From Nocardioides sp. QY071 (GTDB lineage Bacteria; Actinomycetota; Actinomycetes; Propionibacteriales; Nocardioidaceae), in contig NZ_CP124681.1 of assembly GCF_029961765.1 (NCBI RefSeq), positions 4,898,001 through 4,962,000 of the forward strand: a DNA stretch of 64,000 bases, written 5' to 3'. The notes beneath the pieces are model-generated. The model was not told where the DNA came from, did no database searches, and worked only from the letters and a program-made list of their open reading frames with translations. Shown here piece by piece: positions 31,454-40,159 of the stretch. The position numbers were made by a program, and so were the translations under genes. Numbering within the stretch: the stretch's first letter is position 1; every line of letters starts with the position of its first letter.

Positions 31454-32938
31454 GTGGCATCTGCAACCCCCAACGCTCCGGCCGGCCTGACCCTTCCCGA
31501 CGTCCTCCCGGCCACCGTGCTGGCCGACGCCGAGCACTACGACGTCGTCGTGGTGGGCTTCGGCATCGCCGGCGGCTGCGCCGCACTCGAGGCCGCCCGC
31601 GCCGGCGCCCGGGTGCTGCTGCTCGAGCGGGCCGCGGTGCACGGCGGCACGTCGTCCATGTCGGGCGGGCACTTCTACCTCGGCGGCGGTACGGCGGTCC
31701 AGCGCGCCACCGGCCACGACGACTCGGTCGAGGCGATGGTCGGCTACCTGATGGCCTCGACCAAGGACCCGGACGAGGTCAAGATCCGTGCCTACTGCGA
31801 GGGATCGGTCGCGCACTTCGACTGGCTGGAGTCCCTGGGTTTTGAGTTCGAGCGCTCGTACTTCCCCGGCAAGGCCGTGATCCAGCCCGGCACCCAGGGA
31901 CTGATGTTCACCGGCAACGAGAAGGTGTGGCCCTTCCGCGACCAGGTCGCGCCCGCGCCGCGCGGCCACAAGGTGCCGGTGCCGGGCGACACCGAGGGCA
32001 CCAGGATCGTGATGGACCTGCTGCGCACCGCGGTCGAGGAGGCCGGCGTCGAGGTCCGCTACGAGACCGGCGCGAGCAACCTCGTCGTCGACGGCTCGCC
32101 CACGTCGGGGCGCGTCGTCGGCGTGGGCTGGCGCTCCTTCGACCAGCACGGCGTGGTCTCCGCCGGCGGCGTGGTCATCGCGGCCGGCGGGTTCGTGATG
32201 AACCCCGACATGGTCGCCCGCTACACGCCCGCGCTGGGCTCGAAGCTGTTCACCCTCGGCTCGACGTACGACGACGGGCTCGGCATCCGCCTCGGCGAGT
32301 CCGTCGGCGCGGCGCTGGAGAACATGGAGGAGCCGTTCATCACCGCGCCCTTCTACCCGCCGTCGTCGCGCTGCAAGGGGATCATCGTCAACAAGGACGG
32401 CGAGCGCTTCGTGGCGGAGGACAGCTACCACGCGCGGACGTCGTACCACGTGCTCCAGCAGCCGGATGCCATCGCGTACCTCATCGTCGACAGTGAGCAC
32501 CTCGGCGAGGACCACATGCCGCTGGTGCCGCTCAAGGACGGCTTCGAGACCCTCGAGGAGATGGAGTCCGGCCTCGGCATGCCCGCCGGCACGCTGGTCA
32601 AGACGATCGAGACCTACAACGAGAACGCCGCCCACGGCAAGGACCCCGACTTCCACAAGCACCCCGACTGGATCGCCCCGCAGACCGCCGGCCCCTGGGC
32701 CGTGCTGGACCTCTCGCTGGGCGTCGCGCTGTACGCCGGCTTCACCATCGGCGGGATGGCGACCACCGTCGACGGCGAGGTACGTCGTACCGACGGCTCG
32801 GTCGTCCCCGGCCTGTACGCCGCCGGCGCCTGCGCGTCGAACATCGCCCAGGACGGCGCCGGCTACTGCTCCGGCACCCAGCTCGGCGAGGGGTCGTTCT
32901 TCGGCCGCCGGGCTGGGCGGCACGCCGCCACCCGCTGA
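31454..32938 (+). CDS. FAD-dependent 3-ketosteroid-dehydrogenase-like flavoprotein
   Basis: 494 residues from GTG 31454. The N-terminal FAD Rossmann motif is VVVGFGIAGGCAALEAARAG (near 31-50), followed by GGTSSMSGGHFYLGGG and, at the C-terminus, GLYAAGACASNIAQDGAGYC, typical of the succinate dehydrogenase / KstD flavoprotein superfamily. It likely removes hydrogens from a cyclic substrate; the KstR-like operator directly upstream favours a steroid-ring role. It is shorter than many KstD proteins, so the substrate is not certain. A 32-bp-period repeat array starts at its stop codon. Confidence 0.78.
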   Translation: MASATPNAPAGLTLPDVLPATVLADAEHYDVVVVGFGIAGGCAALEAARAGARVLLLERAAVHGGTSSMSGGHFYLGGGTAVQRATGHDDSVEAMVGYLMASTKDPDEVKIRAYCEGSVAHFDWLESLGFEFERSYFPGKAVIQPGTQGLMFTGNEKVWPFRDQVAPAPRGHKVPVPGDTEGTRIVMDLLRTAVEEAGVEVRYETGASNLVVDGSPTSGRVVGVGWRSFDQHGVVSAGGVVIAAGGFVMNPDMVARYTPALGSKLFTLGSTYDDGLGIRLGESVGAALENMEEPFITAPFYPPSSRCKGIIVNKDGERFVAEDSYHARTSYHVLQQPDAIAYLIVDSEHLGEDHMPLVPLKDGFETLEEMESGLGMPAGTLVKTIETYNENAAHGKDPDFHKHPDWIAPQTAGPWAVLDLSLGVALYAGFTIGGMATTVDGEVRRTDGSVVPGLYAAGACASNIAQDGAGYCSGTQLGEGSFFGRRAGRHAATR

Positions 32939-33113
32939 CCCGGCTCGAACGGGCTCCTGAGATCCGCCGACCCGGCTCGAAATAGCTCGCAGATCACGTC
33001 GACCCGGCAGAAAGTGTGCGCACGCCCGAACACTTTCTGCCGGGTCGGCGCGGTTCGGAGGACACTTTCTGCCGGGTCGGCGCGATTCGGAGGACACTTT
33101 GTGCCGGGTCGGC
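32936..33113. repeat. Head-to-head array of 32-bp-period repeats, locus 2
   Basis: Forward units with cores TGACCCGGC, GCCGACCCGGC and GTCGACCCGGC step by 32 bp. Inverted units GCCGGGTCGGC then step by 32 bp, ending at 33113. The first core carries the flavoprotein stop codon. At the centre, perfect 18-bp arms (CGACCCGGCAGAAAGTGT and its complement) flank a 12-bp loop. It is the same design as the array at 17221-17442. It lies between two genes on the + strand, in a 243-bp gap with no gene. Confidence 0.88.
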
Positions 33114-33181
33114 GCAAGCGAGAGGTCCAAGCCCGGCCCGCGCCGCCTCGACCGTGCCGCCCGCCCGATAGATTGCAGCCC

Positions 33182-36004
33182 GTGTCCGGCATCGCTCAGC
33201 AGCTCCAGCGCCACGGAGCGGGCGACGTCAGCGACGACGCCGCGGTCCTCGGCGCATACTCCTCCGACGCCTCGCTCTACCGCATCCCGCCCGTCGCCGT
33301 CGCGTTCCCGCGCTCGGCCGACGAGGTGGCCGCAGTACTGGCAGCGGCGCGCGCGGAGGGGCTGACGGTCACGGCCCGCGGCGCGGGTACGTCGGTCGCG
33401 GGCAACGCGATCGGGCCCGGCGTGGTCGTGGACTTCAGCCGGCACATGGACCAGATCGTGTCGATCGACGCCGAGGCCGAGACCGCGGTGGTGCAGCCGG
33501 GCGTGGTCCAGGCGGTGCTGCAGAGGGCGGCGGCGCCGTACGGCCTGAAGTTCGGGCCGGACCCCTCGACCAGCACCCGCTGCACCATCGGCGGGATGAT
33601 CGGCAACGATGCGTGCGGGGCGCGGTCGCTGGCGTACGGCCGGACGTCGCACAACGTGCGCGCGGTGCAGGCGCTGCTCGCGGACGGGTCCGGGCTGACG
33701 ACGGGGTACGACGCCGCCGGCGCGCCGGTGGCGACGGCGGACGGGAGCGACGTCGTCGAGCGGCTGCGGAAGGTCGTCGCGGGCGACCTGGCGACCGTGC
33801 GGACCGAGTTCGGCACCTTCGGGCGGCACGTGTCCGGCATCGCGCTCGACCACCTCGCGCCGGAGCGCGGCTTCGACCTCACCCGCACCCTGGTCGGCTC
33901 CGAGGGCACGCTGGCCGTGCTCACCGAGGCGACGGTGCGGCTGGTCCGGGCGCCCGAGGCCGCGATCATGGTGGTGCTCGGCTTCCCCGACTTCCCGACG
34001 GCGGGCTTCGCGACGCCGGAGGTGCTCGCCTTCGAGCCATCCGCCTGCGAGGGCCTGGACCGGCGCATCGTCGAGGTGATCCGCGAGCGGCGCGGCGAGA
34101 ACGCGGTGCCCCCGCTGCCGGCCGGTGACGCGTGGATGTTCGTCGAGCTGTCGGGCACCGACCCCGACGACGTACGGCGCCGCGCGGACCTCCTGGCCGC
34201 CGCCGGCCTCGGCGTCTCGGCGCAGGTGATCGACGACCCCCGGACGGCCGACCGGCTCTGGAAGATCCGCGCCGACGGCGCCGGTCTCGCCGGGCGCGCG
34301 CCCTCGGGCAAGCCCGCATGGGCCGGCTGGGAGGACGCCGCCGTACCGCCGGACCGGCTCGGCACCTACCTGACCTCGTTCGAGGACCTGCTCGCGCGGC
34401 ACGAGCTGACCGCGATGCCCTTCGGGCACTTCGGCGAGGGCTGCATCCACGTGCGGATGGACTTCCCGTTCGACCGGCCCGACGGGGCCGAGGCGTTCCA
34501 CGCGTTCCTCGAGGACGCCGCCGACCTGGTCACCTCGCTCGGCGGCTCGCTGTCCGGCGAGCACGGCGACGGACGCGCGCGCAGTGACCTGCTGCCGCGG
34601 ATGTACTCCCCCGCCGCGCTATCCCTGATGGCCGCCGTCAAGGACGTCTTCGACCCGACCCGCATGCTCAACCCGGGCATCCTCGTCGAGGCCGCCTCGA
34701 GCGCGGCCGACCTTCGCTACTCGGCCTCGTCCAGACTCACCAAGGGGCTGGCGCTCGCGTACTCCTCCGACGGCGGCGACTTCGGCCAGGCCGTGCACCG
34801 CTGCACCGGCGTGGGCAAGTGCCGCGCCGACAACAGCGGCTCGGGCGGCGTGATGTGTCCGTCGTACCAGGCGACGCGCGAGGAGATCCACTCCACCCGC
34901 GGCCGGGCACGGCTGCTGCAGGAGATCGTCAACGGGTCGAGTACGACGACGTGGAGCTCGCCCGAGGTGCACGAGGCGCTCGACCTGTGCCTGTCGTGCA
35001 AGGGATGCGCGTCGGACTGCCCGACCGGGACCGACATGGCGTCGTACAAGGCCGAGGTGCTGCACCAGACCTACAAGCGCAAGCTGCGCCCGCGGTCGCA
35101 CTACTCCGTCGGCTGGCTGCCCAGGTGGGCCAAGGTCGGCTCCGCGATGCCGCGCTTCGCGAACAGGTCGATGGACCTCGCGCCACTGCGGAAGATCGCG
35201 CTGAAGGCGGCCGGGGTCGACACGCGTCGGCGGATGCCGGCGTTCGCGCGACGGACCTTCCGGCGCTCGTTCGCGGGCGCGGCGGGGACGGGTACGCCGG
35301 TCGTGCTCTTCGTCGACTCGTTCACCAACCACTTCGCGCCGCGCGTCGCCGAGGCGGCGGTCGCGGTGCTGCGCGACGCCGGCTACGACCCGAGGATCAC
35401 CCGCCAGCAGGAGTGCTGCGGCCTGCCGTGGATCAGCACCGGCCAGCTCGACGGCGCCGCCCGCCGGCTGGGCGGGATGGTCGCCGCCCTGGCCGCGGAC
35501 GCGCGGGCCGGCGTACCGATCGTCGGACTGGAGCCCTCCTGCACGGCGGTGCTGCGCCACGAGCTGCGCGAGCTGGTGCCGGGCGAGGACGCGGCGGCGG
35601 TGGCTGCGGCGACCACCACCCTGGCCGAGCTGCTCTCGCGTACGCCGGGCTGGACCCCGCCCTCGCTCGCCGGAGTGCGCATCGTCGCCCAGCCGCACTG
35701 CCACCACCACGCGGTGATGGGTTGGTCGACCGACCAGGCGCTGCTGGAGCGGGCCGGGGCCAGTGTCGAGACGGTGCCCGGGTGTTGCGGCATGGCCGGC
35801 AACTTCGGCGTCGAGCAGGGGCACTACGAGGTCTCGGTCGCGGTCGCCGAGGCGAACCTGCTGCCGGCAGTCCGGTCGTCGGCCGACGAGCCGGGGCGCG
35901 TCGTCCTGGCCGACGGGTTCTCGTGCCGCACCCAGCTCGACGAGCTGGCTCCCGACGCGGAGCCGGTCCATCTCGCCGAGCTGCTGGCGCGCGGGCTCAG
36001 CTGA
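33182..36004 (+). CDS. FAD-linked oxidase fused to an Fe-S / CCG domain oxidoreductase
   Basis: 940 residues from GTG 33182; the longer frame upstream is only repeat sequence. It is a GlcD-like FAD-binding half fused to a GlcF-like half. The FAD-binding region is ARGAGTSVAGNAIGPGVVVDFS (near 65-85). The oxidase C-terminal domain ends RMLNPGILVE. Then come CTGVGKC..CPSY near 541 and CLSCKGCASDCP near 603 ([4Fe-4S] sites), and CCGLPW and CCGMAG near 745 and 869. It oxidises a 2-hydroxy acid (D-lactate or glycolate type) and passes electrons to the membrane quinone pool. The substrate is not fixed by sequence. Confidence 0.87.
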   Translation: MSGIAQQLQRHGAGDVSDDAAVLGAYSSDASLYRIPPVAVAFPRSADEVAAVLAAARAEGLTVTARGAGTSVAGNAIGPGVVVDFSRHMDQIVSIDAEAETAVVQPGVVQAVLQRAAAPYGLKFGPDPSTSTRCTIGGMIGNDACGARSLAYGRTSHNVRAVQALLADGSGLTTGYDAAGAPVATADGSDVVERLRKVVAGDLATVRTEFGTFGRHVSGIALDHLAPERGFDLTRTLVGSEGTLAVLTEATVRLVRAPEAAIMVVLGFPDFPTAGFATPEVLAFEPSACEGLDRRIVEVIRERRGENAVPPLPAGDAWMFVELSGTDPDDVRRRADLLAAAGLGVSAQVIDDPRTADRLWKIRADGAGLAGRAPSGKPAWAGWEDAAVPPDRLGTYLTSFEDLLARHELTAMPFGHFGEGCIHVRMDFPFDRPDGAEAFHAFLEDAADLVTSLGGSLSGEHGDGRARSDLLPRMYSPAALSLMAAVKDVFDPTRMLNPGILVEAASSAADLRYSASSRLTKGLALAYSSDGGDFGQAVHRCTGVGKCRADNSGSGGVMCPSYQATREEIHSTRGRARLLQEIVNGSSTTTWSSPEVHEALDLCLSCKGCASDCPTGTDMASYKAEVLHQTYKRKLRPRSHYSVGWLPRWAKVGSAMPRFANRSMDLAPLRKIALKAAGVDTRRRMPAFARRTFRRSFAGAAGTGTPVVLFVDSFTNHFAPRVAEAAVAVLRDAGYDPRITRQQECCGLPWISTGQLDGAARRLGGMVAALAADARAGVPIVGLEPSCTAVLRHELRELVPGEDAAAVAAATTTLAELLSRTPGWTPPSLAGVRIVAQPHCHHHAVMGWSTDQALLERAGASVETVPGCCGMAGNFGVEQGHYEVSVAVAEANLLPAVRSSADEPGRVVLADGFSCRTQLDELAPDAEPVHLAELLARGLS

Positions 36005-36019
36005 TCCCGCTCGGCGTGC

Positions 36020-36811
36020 TCACCAGTCCTGCCACGGGATGATCGTGCGCAGCGGCGTGCTGAGCAGGACCTCCTCGGAGGCGACGGCCTCCTCGCTGAG
36101 CTCGGCGGTCAGCTCGGCGGTGGTCTTCTCGATGGCCTCGGTGGTCGGCAGCGGGTCCTGGTCGAGGTAGACGAGCCGGATCCGCAGTGACCCCGGCGCG
36201 TCCGCGGTCTCGGTGGCGAGCGGCAGCGACGGGTGCGCCTGGTGGCGGGCGAAGGAGAAGGTCCACGCGCCCGCGACGCCGTCGAGGTCGAGCAGCGCGG
36301 GGATCAGGCTGCGGTCCTGCCAGGTGAAGTGCTCGTGGGTGGCGCCGCTGTGGTGCTCGGCGTGCCGTGACAGCGTGAGGTGGAGACCGCGGTTGGGGCG
36401 GTACGGGATCACCTCGGGCGACACCAGCGCCGACGCGGCGGCGTACCCCTTGACGGGTCGGTAGAACGACAGCAGCTTGCGCCGCACGCCCGGGATGAGC
36501 GGCCCGCGGCCCCACTGGAACGAGTCCTCGCCGAGGTCGGACCACTCCTGGAGACCGCGCTCGACGGGGTCGTTGAACCAGTACATGGCGATGTAGTCGG
36601 TCGGCGCGTGCTCGTCGGACGCGACGCCGCCGCGGTACTCGACGGGGCGGGCCCAGCGGTCGCCCCACGCGACGCCGGGCAGGGCGAGGTTCTCGGGGCG
36701 GTGGTCGAGCTGGTGCCACTCGTTGTAGGCGTGATGCTCCTCGGGCCCGGCTCCCTCGAGGGTGACGAAGGAGAAGAAGACGAGGGGGCTGTCGTTGAGC
36801 GGGCTGGTCAC
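36020..36811 (-). CDS. Hypothetical protein, KstR2-site-linked
   Basis: 263 residues from the GTG at 36811, chosen because AGGAG lies about 8 nt before it; an upstream ATG at 36856 falls inside the operator. Features: EEHHAYNEWHQLDHRPENLALPGVAWG and HYNEWH-like repeats of a ferredoxin-like alpha-beta barrel pattern, possibly two (EthD/YciI-like) domains. I do not recognise a named family. It is divergent from an F420-type oxidoreductase across a KstR2-like site, so it may take part in steroid catabolism. Confidence 0.6.
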   Translation of the reverse strand: MTSPLNDSPLVFFSFVTLEGAGPEEHHAYNEWHQLDHRPENLALPGVAWGDRWARPVEYRGGVASDEHAPTDYIAMYWFNDPVERGLQEWSDLGEDSFQWGRGPLIPGVRRKLLSFYRPVKGYAAASALVSPEVIPYRPNRGLHLTLSRHAEHHSGATHEHFTWQDRSLIPALLDLDGVAGAWTFSFARHQAHPSLPLATETADAPGSLRIRLVYLDQDPLPTTEAIEKTTAELTAELSEEAVASEEVLLSTPLRTIIPWQDW

Positions 36812-36851
36812 GGCGGGCTCCTGCGTGATGGGGGTAGGGTTCGGATAACCA

Positions 36852-36865
36852 AGCAAGCACTTGGT
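36852..36865. promoter_or_regulatory. KstR2-type operator
   Basis: AGCAAGCACTTGGT matches the KstR2 consensus AnCAAGnnCTTGnT at every fixed position. It sits between divergent genes starting at 36811 (-) and 36902 (+). KstR2 represses late steps of cholesterol (HIP) catabolism in mycobacteria and rhodococci. Another TetR protein with the same half-site could also bind. Confidence 0.6.
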
Positions 36866-36901
36866 CTATCAGACGGACGCGGACGAGGAAAGAGGCGTGA
36901 C

Positions 36902-37750
36902 GTGAGGATCGGCATCAACAGCCCCGTGGTGGTGCAGCTGCCGGGGTCGTTCTCCCCGTGGGAGGCCGACGCCGGCATCGCCGAGCTCGGCGCGATCGCC
37001 GAGGCCGCGGACACCCTCGGCTTCGACTTCCTCACCTGCAGCGAGCACGTGATGGTCCCCGCCGACATCGCCACCCAGCGCGGCGGCACGTACTGGGACC
37101 CGCTCGCCACGTTGGGCTACCTCGCCGCCCGCACCTCCCGGATCCGGCTCGCCACCCAGGTCCTCGTCCTCGGCTACCACCACCCGCTCGCCATCGCCAA
37201 GCGCTACGGCACGCTCGACCTGGTCAGCGGCGGCCGGCTGGTCCTCGGCCTGGGCGTCGGCTCGCTCGAGGAGGAGTTCGCGCTGCTCGGCGCGCGGTTC
37301 GAGGGGCGTGGTGCCGCCGCCGACGACGCGTTGCGGGCGCTGCGGGCCGCGCTGTCGACCCGGGCGCCGTCGTACGACGGGCCGCACTTCTCCTTCTCCG
37401 ACGTGGTCGTCTCGCCCCATGCCGTGCAGCCGCACGTCCCGTTCTGGATCGGAGGCCGCACCCCGCGCTCCCTGCGCCGGGCGGTCGAGCTCGCCGACGG
37501 CTGGGTGCCCTTCGGCCTCGCGCCGGCCGAGCTGGCGGCCATGCTGGCTCGGGCCGACGTACCGGAGGGGTTCGAGGTCGTGCTCACTCCCGACATCGCC
37601 CTCGACCCGTCCTCCGCTCCGGACGCTGCGGCCGCTGCGCTCGGGGTGCTGGAGGAGGTCGGCGCGACCGCTGCCTCGGTGCGGATCACCGCGGACTCGG
37701 CGGGTCACTATGTCGAGCAGTTGCACGCGCTGGCGGAGCTGCGGCGCTAG
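36902..37750 (+). CDS. LLM-class F420-dependent oxidoreductase (Rv2161c-like)
   Basis: 282 residues from GTG 36902, with GAAAGAGG just upstream. It is a luciferase-like (bacterial luciferase superfamily) TIM barrel: LTCSEHVMVPADIATQRGGTY, WDPLATLGYLAARTSRIRLATQVLV, HHPLAIAKRYGTLDLVSGGRL, and the C-terminal PFWIGGRTPRSLRRAVELADGW. It most likely uses coenzyme F420, but FMN is possible. A KstR2-like operator lies 36 bp upstream. It is followed 10 bp later by the TPR gene. Confidence 0.83.
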   Translation: MRIGINSPVVVQLPGSFSPWEADAGIAELGAIAEAADTLGFDFLTCSEHVMVPADIATQRGGTYWDPLATLGYLAARTSRIRLATQVLVLGYHHPLAIAKRYGTLDLVSGGRLVLGLGVGSLEEEFALLGARFEGRGAAADDALRALRAALSTRAPSYDGPHFSFSDVVVSPHAVQPHVPFWIGGRTPRSLRRAVELADGWVPFGLAPAELAAMLARADVPEGFEVVLTPDIALDPSSAPDAAAAALGVLEEVGATAASVRITADSAGHYVEQLHALAELRR

Positions 37751-37760
37751 ATTCCGGGGC

Positions 37761-38522
37761 ATGCCACCCAGCGTCGACCCCTCCGACGAGGAGGCGCTGA
37801 TCGAGACCGGGTGCGAGCTGGCGGAGATGGGGCGTACCGAGGCGGCCATCGACTGCTTCCGGATGGCCGATGAGCTCGGCTCGGCGCTGGGCTCCTACAA
37901 CCTGGGCAACGCGCTGTCCGAGCTCGGCCACTGGCCGGAGGCGTTGGCCGCGTTCGAACGCGCGGAGGCGGCCGGCGACGAGGACGCGATCTTGCAGGTC
38001 GCATTCGCGCTGCGCGAGCTGGACCGGCGGGACGAGGCGCTGGAGACGGCCGAACGGGCGGCCGCGGCCGGCGACACGACCGCCGCGGCGGTCGTGGCCT
38101 GCTGGCGGTGGTGCACCTCGTGGGACCCGTCCCTGGAGGACGACCTGCGCGCCGGCGCCGAGCTGTACGCCTCGGCCCGAAGCGATCTCGGCAGTCTGCT
38201 CATCCGGTCCGGGCGCGTCGAGGAGGGCCGGGCGGTGCTGGAGCGCGGAATGCTGATGGGCGAGGTCGAGAGCATGCTCCCGCTCGGCAACCTGTACGCC
38301 GACGCGCTCGGGGACCCGATCGCGGCGGAGGCGGCGTACCGGGCCGGGGCCGAGCTCGGCGACGCGCATGCCCACCACAATCTCGCCGTCCTGCTCGACG
38401 AGCAGGGCGACATCGAGGGCGCGATCGAGCACTTCCGGCTCGCTGCGGCCGGTGGCGACACCCTGGCCGCGCAGGCACTGCGCGACCTCGAGCAGGAGCT
38501 GCGCGACGATGACGACGAGTGA
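37761..38522 (+). CDS. TPR / Sel1-like repeat protein
   Basis: 253 residues from ATG 37761. It is composed of about six helix-turn-helix repeats (EMGRTEAAIDCFRMADELGSALGSYNLGNALSE; AHAHHNLAVLLDEQGDIEGAIEHFRLAAAGGD), as in TPR/Sel1 scaffolds. There is no signal peptide. It probably mediates protein contacts. It ends DDDDE and overlaps the Tat-exported esterase gene by 14 bp, so the two are translated together. Confidence 0.75.
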   Translation: MPPSVDPSDEEALIETGCELAEMGRTEAAIDCFRMADELGSALGSYNLGNALSELGHWPEALAAFERAEAAGDEDAILQVAFALRELDRRDEALETAERAAAAGDTTAAAVVACWRWCTSWDPSLEDDLRAGAELYASARSDLGSLLIRSGRVEEGRAVLERGMLMGEVESMLPLGNLYADALGDPIAAEAAYRAGAELGDAHAHHNLAVLLDEQGDIEGAIEHFRLAAAGGDTLAAQALRDLEQELRDDDDE

Positions 38523-39369
38523 CCGCGGACCTCGCCGCCTCTCCCGCCGCGGACTGCTCTTCGCCGGCGGTGGCGCGGTGACCCTCGGCGGTGCGGGAGC
38601 AGCGGCGTACCGGTACCGGACCGACGACGGACCCGCTGGCCCGGTGCCGGACGTCCGGGGCACGGAGGTCACCTCGGGCAGCTTCGTGTCGCAGGCCCGG
38701 AAGGGCGCGCAGTGCGGGTGGTCGATCGCCGCGCCGGCGGACGGGCTTCCGGTCGTGGTGGTGCTGCACGGGAGGCGCAACGACCACCGGTCGGCGTTCG
38801 CGCGCTCGCACCTGGCGCTCGACCGGTTCCTGGCGGCCGGGATGGCCGACGGGATGCCGGCGTTCGCGATCGCCAGCGTCGACGGAGGCGACACCTACTG
38901 GCACGAGCGGAGCAGCGGCGAGGATGCCGGAGCGATGGTGGTCGAGGAGTTCCTGCCACTGATCGCGAAGCGTGGCCTCGACACCAGCCGGGTCGCGTTG
39001 CTGGGCTGGTCGATGGGCGGGTTCGGCGCGCTCCACCTGGTGCCGGCGCTGGGCAGCGCGCTCCAGGGCGTGGGGGTGATGAGCCCCGCGCTCTGGCACC
39101 GGTACGCCGACACCAGTCCCGGCTCGTACGACGACGCCGCCGACTTCGCGCGGGTGACGATCTTCGGTCGCGAGGAGACGCTCGCCGGCGTACCGCTGCG
39201 GGTGGACTGCGGCAAGGGCGACCCGTTCTACCCGGCGACCCGCGACCTGGTCGCCGACCTGGCTCCGCGGCCGGCCGGCGGGTTCAGTCGGGGTGGACAC
39301 GACGTCGGGTACTGGCGGCGGGTGGTGCCCGGCCAGCTGCGATTCCTGGCCGACGCCCTCACCGCCTAG
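38509..39369 (+). CDS. Tat-exported alpha/beta-hydrolase esterase
   Basis: 286 residues from ATG 38509 (AGGAG about 9 nt upstream). The N-terminus RRLSRRGLLFAGGGAVTLG is a twin-arginine signal. The mature part is an esterase-D-like fold: nucleophile motif GWSMGGFGALHL (GxSxG), the oxyanion loop near VVVLHGRRNDH, and a C-terminal SRGGHDVGYW His. It probably hydrolyses a small ester or acyl-glycan outside the cell. It overlaps the SDR gene at its 3' end by 11 bp. Confidence 0.85.
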   Translation: MTTSDRGPRRLSRRGLLFAGGGAVTLGGAGAAAYRYRTDDGPAGPVPDVRGTEVTSGSFVSQARKGAQCGWSIAAPADGLPVVVVLHGRRNDHRSAFARSHLALDRFLAAGMADGMPAFAIASVDGGDTYWHERSSGEDAGAMVVEEFLPLIAKRGLDTSRVALLGWSMGGFGALHLVPALGSALQGVGVMSPALWHRYADTSPGSYDDAADFARVTIFGREETLAGVPLRVDCGKGDPFYPATRDLVADLAPRPAGGFSRGGHDVGYWRRVVPGQLRFLADALTA

Positions 39370-40159
39370 CGGCCAGCCACGCCTCCGTCGTCGCGGCGAG
39401 CTCGGCCCGCGCCTCGAGGTCGCCGGCGGCCGGGGCCGGGTCGAGGGGCCGGCTCTTGCGGTAGTAGCCCGATGCGGCCGACGGATCGGTCGCGATCCGG
39501 ACCAGGTGAGCGGCCGACTCCTCGGGCGTCATCAGGGTGCGCCGCTCGAGGGGCAGGGCGAGGCTGCGCAGCCGGCGCAGCAGCGGGCGGGTCTCGAGGC
39601 CCCGGTCGGCGATGTTCGTCGACACCGCGCCGGGGTGCACGGACAGGGCGCGGAGCCCCCGGTCGCCGTACCGCTCGGCGAGGAGGGCGGCGTGGTGGAC
39701 CAGGCCCAGCTTGGAGGTGCCGTACGACGCCCACGAGTCGTAGTCGACCGGCCGGCCGAGCAGCTGGTCGGTGGTGCCACGCTCGTGCAGCTGGGAGACG
39801 ACGTGCACCACGGTGCCACCGCCAGCGGCGAGGAGCAGTGGGAGCAGCGCCGTCGTCAGGTCGACGGTGCCGAGGTAGTTCGTGCGCCAGTGGATCTCGT
39901 GCCCTTCGAGCAGCTGCGGCTCGGTCCACCGCGAGCCGAGGTCGAGGTGGATGCCGGCGCTGTTGACCAGCAGGTCGAGGCGGTCGGCCTGCTCGGCGTA
40001 CGACGCAGCGAAGGCCGCGACCGACGCCCGGTCGGCGAGGTCGAGGGTGTCGCGGCGGGTGACCGTGACGTCCCAGCCGTCGGCGAGCAGCGCGTCGGCG
40101 ACGGCACGACCGATCGAGCGCGGCCCCGCACCGGTGACGACGGCCCGGCGAGTACTCAC
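39359..40159 (-). CDS. Short-chain dehydrogenase/reductase
   Basis: 266 residues from the GTG at 40159. Cofactor motif VTGAGPRSIGRAVA near the start, LLVNSAGIHLDLG, catalytic YGTSK, and the SDR C-terminal substrate loop. The Gly-rich motif TGxxxxxIGRA is slightly longer than usual. It starts within the stop of the upstream SDR gene (GTGA overlap). The operon lies behind a KstR-like site, which suggests a steroid or hydroxyacyl-CoA substrate. Confidence 0.83.
   Translation of the reverse strand: MSTRRAVVTGAGPRSIGRAVADALLADGWDVTVTRRDTLDLADRASVAAFAASYAEQADRLDLLVNSAGIHLDLGSRWTEPQLLEGHEIHWRTNYLGTVDLTTALLPLLLAAGGGTVVHVVSQLHERGTTDQLLGRPVDYDSWASYGTSKLGLVHHAALLAERYGDRGLRALSVHPGAVSTNIADRGLETRPLLRRLRSLALPLERRTLMTPEESAAHLVRIATDPSAASGYYRKSRPLDPAPAAGDLEARAELAATTEAWLAARR

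Noticed and set aside
36812..36856. Longer N-terminus for the gene ending at 36020 (ATG at 36856)
   Set aside because: The extra codons overlap the KstR2-like operator and lack a Shine-Dalgarno, whereas the GTG at 36811 has AGGAG.
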